Part shown: one piece after another, positions 6,499-8,652 of the stretch
Layout of the letters: every line of letters begins with the position of its first letter
Position numbering within the stretch: position 1 is the first letter of the stretch
NCBI GenBank assembly: GCA_007050885.1
Contig: SMYQ01000016.1
Span: 1-8,652, forward strand
DNA length: 8,652 bases
Source: Candidatus Bathyarchaeota archaeon
GTDB lineage: Archaea > Thermoproteota > Bathyarchaeia > 40CM-2-53-6 > RBG-13-38-9
Reading direction: 5' to 3'
The notes under the pieces: model-generated
Database searches by the model: none
The model's input: only the letters and a program-made list of their open reading frames with translations
What the model was told of the DNA's origin: nothing
Position numbers and translations under genes: made by a program

Positions 6499-7476
6499 AT
6501 GTTATGTGTCACTACGGTCTTTGAAAAATTGACTTTTAAAAAAACAGTTGTTTTAGCAGGAGGAGTTGGTGGAGCACGTTTTCTTCAAGGATTAATCAAG
6601 ATACTGCCTCCTAATATGGTAGATATTGTAGGAAATATTGGAGATGACCTAGAGCTTTATGGGCTTCATATCTCACCAGATCTTGACACTGTAATGTATA
6701 CAATTGCTGGTTTAGTTAATGAGGAAAAAGGTTGGGGCTTGAAGAATGATACCTTCAATTTTTTAAAAATGTTCAAACATTATGATCGTGGGACATGGTT
6801 TAAAATAGGGGACATGGATGTAGCAACTCATATCTTCCGAACTTTTCTAATTCAGAAGGGATTACCGCTTTCAGAGGTCACTAAAATATTATGCTATAAT
6901 CTTGGTGTAAAATACAACATAATTCCTGTGACCGATGATAAAGTAAGAACAAAAATAGATACTAAAGAGGGATTATTGGACTTCCAGGAATATTTTGTAA
7001 AGAAAAAATTTGAAGTTGAAATTAAAAAAGTGATATTTCAAGGAGCTAATGATTCCATACCCAATTCGAACGCTTTGAAAGCTATTGAGAAAGCACAGAC
7101 TATAATCTTCGCGCCAAGCAACCCAATTGTAAGTATAGGTTGCATATTATCTATCCCTGGAATAAAGGAGGCGATCAAGAGATCCAAGGCTTACAAAGTT
7201 GCTATAAGTCCAATAATAAGAGGAAAAGCAGTAAGAGGACCTGCTCATAAAATGATGAAAGAGCTCAGGAATGAGCCATCCTCTTTTGGTGTAGCGGCAA
7301 TTTACAAGGAGCTGATAAATGTCATGATTATTGATAATCGGGATGTAAATCTCAAGACTTCAATAAATGATTTGGGTATGAGCGTAATTGTTACAAATAC
7401 TCTTATGGACAATATTGACTCAAAAATTAATTTGGCGAGACTTGCCTTGAACAGTATGAGTGATGTCCAATCATGA
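6499..7476 (+). CDS. cofD: 2-phospho-L-lactate transferase (Fo:lactyl-2-diphospho-5'-guanosine transferase)
   Basis: Transfers the phospholactyl (or related phosphoenolpyruvyl) group from its guanosine diphosphate carrier to the deazaflavin Fo, giving F420-0, in coenzyme F420 biosynthesis. The 325-residue protein has the family blocks AGGVGGARFLQGL at 20-32, NIGDD at 46-50, DLDTVMYTIAG at 61-71, DRGTWFKIGDMDVATH at 96-111, APSNPIVSIGCIL at 205-217 and SPIIRGKAVRGPA at 237-249. Other members usually begin only a few residues before the glycine-rich motif, so the TTG at 6529 (MTFKKTVVLAGG) is a fair alternative; neither start has a Shine-Dalgarno sequence. I kept the ATG at 6499 because a TATA-like sequence lies at the right distance for a nearly leaderless message. 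Its stop overlaps the cofC start as ATGA, so the two are cotranslated. The gene is markedly AT-rich, about 28 percent GC in a hand-counted stretch. Confidence 0.94.
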   Translation: MLCVTTVFEKLTFKKTVVLAGGVGGARFLQGLIKILPPNMVDIVGNIGDDLELYGLHISPDLDTVMYTIAGLVNEEKGWGLKNDTFNFLKMFKHYDRGTWFKIGDMDVATHIFRTFLIQKGLPLSEVTKILCYNLGVKYNIIPVTDDKVRTKIDTKEGLLDFQEYFVKKKFEVEIKKVIFQGANDSIPNSNALKAIEKAQTIIFAPSNPIVSIGCILSIPGIKEAIKRSKAYKVAISPIIRGKAVRGPAHKMMKELRNEPSSFGVAAIYKELINVMIIDNRDVNLKTSINDLGMSVIVTNTLMDNIDSKINLARLALNSMSDVQS

Positions 7477-8075
7477 ATATTTGTGCTATTGTGCCAGTTA
7501 AGAAACTATCCAGTTCCAAATTAAGACTCGCAGAATCTCTAACTTCAAATGAGCGGCAAGACCTAACCATGAAAATGTTAAGGCATGTTTTGAAAATTGT
7601 CACTAAATCAATAAAAGAAGTCTTGGTGATCGGTTCAGACGAGGAAATAAAAAAAATCTCCTCTGAATATAAAGTTACATTTGAAAAAGATAAAAAAGCA
7701 TCACTGAATGGAGCAATCGATCAGGCAATTAGACAATGCATAAAAAACAAACATGATGCAATTTTACTAGTAGCAGGAGATCTTCCTTTATTATCAAATA
7801 AAGATCTGAAGCAACTAATTAATTCAATCGACGATGAATCAGTTGTTATATGTCCATCAAAAGATTGCGGTACGAATGCTCTATTTCTTCGTCCACCAAG
7901 AGCTATTCCATTACATTTCGGAGTTAATAGCTTTGAGAAACATTTGAAAGAAGCGGTAAATAGGAATAGGAAATTTTGTCTATTTTGGTCACTTGGATTT
8001 GCTTTTGATGTAGATGTGCCTGAAGATCTGAAATTACTTAAAAATTTAAGGAAGAAAAATCCATTGCTTAGGTGA
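7473..8075 (+). CDS. cofC: 2-phospho-L-lactate guanylyltransferase
   Basis: Couples GTP to 2-phospho-L-lactate (or phosphoenolpyruvate in some lineages) to form the activated donor that CofD uses; it is a cytosolic nucleotidyltransferase of the MobA-like fold. The 200-residue protein carries IVPVKKLSSSKLRLAESL at 6-23 (the nucleotide-binding loop), GDLPLL at 102-107 (metal-binding aspartate), GTNALFLRPP at 133-142, HFGVNSFEKH at 148-157 and FDVDVPEDL at 178-186, all in the family's order and at normal length. The ATG overlaps the cofD stop as ATGA and has GTGAT 8 bases upstream. The 3' end lies 10 bases from the end of the convergent purA. Which three-carbon acid is used cannot be told from sequence by eye. 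Confidence 0.94.
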   Translation: MNICAIVPVKKLSSSKLRLAESLTSNERQDLTMKMLRHVLKIVTKSIKEVLVIGSDEEIKKISSEYKVTFEKDKKASLNGAIDQAIRQCIKNKHDAILLVAGDLPLLSNKDLKQLINSIDDESVVICPSKDCGTNALFLRPPRAIPLHFGVNSFEKHLKEAVNRNRKFCLFWSLGFAFDVDVPEDLKLLKNLRKKNPLLR

Positions 8076-8085
8076 GACTTCTAAT
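8076..8085. other. 10-base convergent junction between cofC and purA
   Basis: Only GACTTCTAAT separates the two stop codons. There is no room for a separate terminator, so either transcript must end inside the opposite gene or overlap it in antisense. Confidence 0.8.
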
Positions 8086-8652
8086 TCATTGGTTTCTTCT
8101 ATCAATAATGTCTAAGGTTGATGGACCAGTTCCGATTAAGGTAACCGGTCTATTTGTTTTACTTTCAATATTCTCAATGAACTCTTTTGCTTCTTTAGGT
8201 AGTTCCTCGAAGACTTTTAACCCTGCGGCTTCGGGAGTTATCAAATCTATTTTTGTAATGGCCAATTGTGTAGCACCATTTAGCATGATTGCCCTTTTGG
8301 CTAGATTGAAATCAAAAGGAGCTGCCCTACGTTCACGTCGGGTTACTGTTCCATACTCTATCCAGCCTCTCTTAATTACCTCTTCACGGTTCAGTTGGCC
8401 CTCAAGAGTCCCTTCACCGACTCTTGTTACGAATGCTTTGAAGACTAAGGTGATATCTGACACTCTAGTAGGGCCAATGCCAATGTCAGAACATATGGCT
8501 GATGCACAAACATCCTTTGATGTGCAAAATGGGTAAGTACCATGGTACAATGATAGAAAAGTACCTTGTGTTCCTTCCACCAATAAGTTTCCGTTTTGAT
8601 CTATGACATTATTGATTTCTTGGGGTACATCTACAATATATTGTGAAAGTTC
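8086..8652 (-). CDS. purA: Adenylosuccinate synthetase (C-terminal part, cut by window edge)
   Basis: Joins IMP and aspartate with GTP to give adenylosuccinate, the first committed step to AMP. The frame is open to base 8652, so 188 residues of the C-terminal part are seen; the N-terminal GTP-binding loop lies outside. Visible blocks, numbered from the window edge, are LVEGTQGTFLSLYHGTYPF at 24-42, FVTRVGEG at 74-81, the RRERR segment, LAITKIDL around 130-137 (the K-x-D guanine-recognition motif) and the terminal GTGPSTLDII. From VEGTQG to the stop is about 164 residues, clearly shorter than in E. coli; the insert between the KxD motif and the last helices is missing, which matches the compact archaeal form. 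The TTG at 8583 is not the real start, because reading further upstream keeps giving family-like sequence. It converges on cofC. Confidence 0.94.
   Translation of the reverse strand, partial: ELSQYIVDVPQEINNVIDQNGNLLVEGTQGTFLSLYHGTYPFCTSKDVCASAICSDIGIGPTRVSDITLVFKAFVTRVGEGTLEGQLNREEVIKRGWIEYGTVTRRERRAAPFDFNLAKRAIMLNGATQLAITKIDLITPEAAGLKVFEELPKEAKEFIENIESKTNRPVTLIGTGPSTLDIIDRRNQ

Noticed and set aside
8072..8536. 154-codon plus-strand frame opposite purA
   Set aside because: It is antisense to well-conserved purA motifs and has no support of its own.
8086..8583. A short complete gene starting at the TTG at 8583
   Set aside because: Family-like sequence continues upstream in frame to the window edge, so this is a partial purA.
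1..8652. tRNA, rRNA, CRISPR array, insertion sequence, or a novel defence-type system
   Set aside because: Nearly all of the window is occupied by housekeeping biosynthetic genes; I found no cloverleaf, regularly spaced repeats, transposase or unknown gene cluster.

Overview
The window comes from an archaeon. The clearest sign is an aromatic-amino-acid block that begins with the archaeal route to 3-dehydroquinate: 2-amino-3,7-dideoxy-D-threo-hept-6-ulosonate (ADH) synthase plus the non-DAHP 3-dehydroquinate synthase II. Supporting signs are two coenzyme F420 genes (cofD, cofC), a compact archaeal-type adenylosuccinate synthetase, TATA/BRE-like promoter sequences, and ribosome-binding sites built on GGAG or GTGAT, both parts of the archaeal AGGAGGTGATC consensus. 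The DNA is AT-rich. A member of the Thermoproteota/TACK group (for example Nitrososphaeria or Bathyarchaeia) would fit, but no rRNA or other marker here fixes the lineage.

Left block, 1-4464, minus strand: a tight run transcribed as lysC - asd - ADH synthase - DHQ synthase II - aroD (cut by the window edge). Gaps are 2 and 15 bases between the first three genes; the last two junctions are 4-base TTGA overlaps. The gene order follows the reaction order: aspartate to aspartyl phosphate, to aspartate semialdehyde, to ADH, to 3-dehydroquinate, to 3-dehydroshikimate. Aspartate semialdehyde is the amino donor and carbon source used by ADH synthase, so this operon makes its own precursor for the shikimate pathway.

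Middle, about 4432-4626: a divergent control region between lysC and glmS. It holds a palindromic AT-rich TATA-like core, a second BRE/TATA-like site facing glmS, a small inverted repeat, and a 9-base direct repeat over the uncertain lysC start.

Right block, plus strand: glmS (4627-6447, glucosamine-6-phosphate synthase) is followed after 51 bases by cofD and cofC, which overlap by ATGA and catalyse successive steps of F420 assembly (CofC makes the activated intermediate, CofD transfers it to Fo). cofC ends 10 bases from the end of a convergent purA, of which only the C-terminal 188 residues lie inside the window.

Every gene belongs to a known family; I saw no mobile element, tRNA, rRNA, CRISPR array or plainly new system. 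The points worth a second look are the pathway-ordered aspartate-to-shikimate operon, the non-ATG coupled starts, and the odd N-terminal extension and repeat at the start of lysC.
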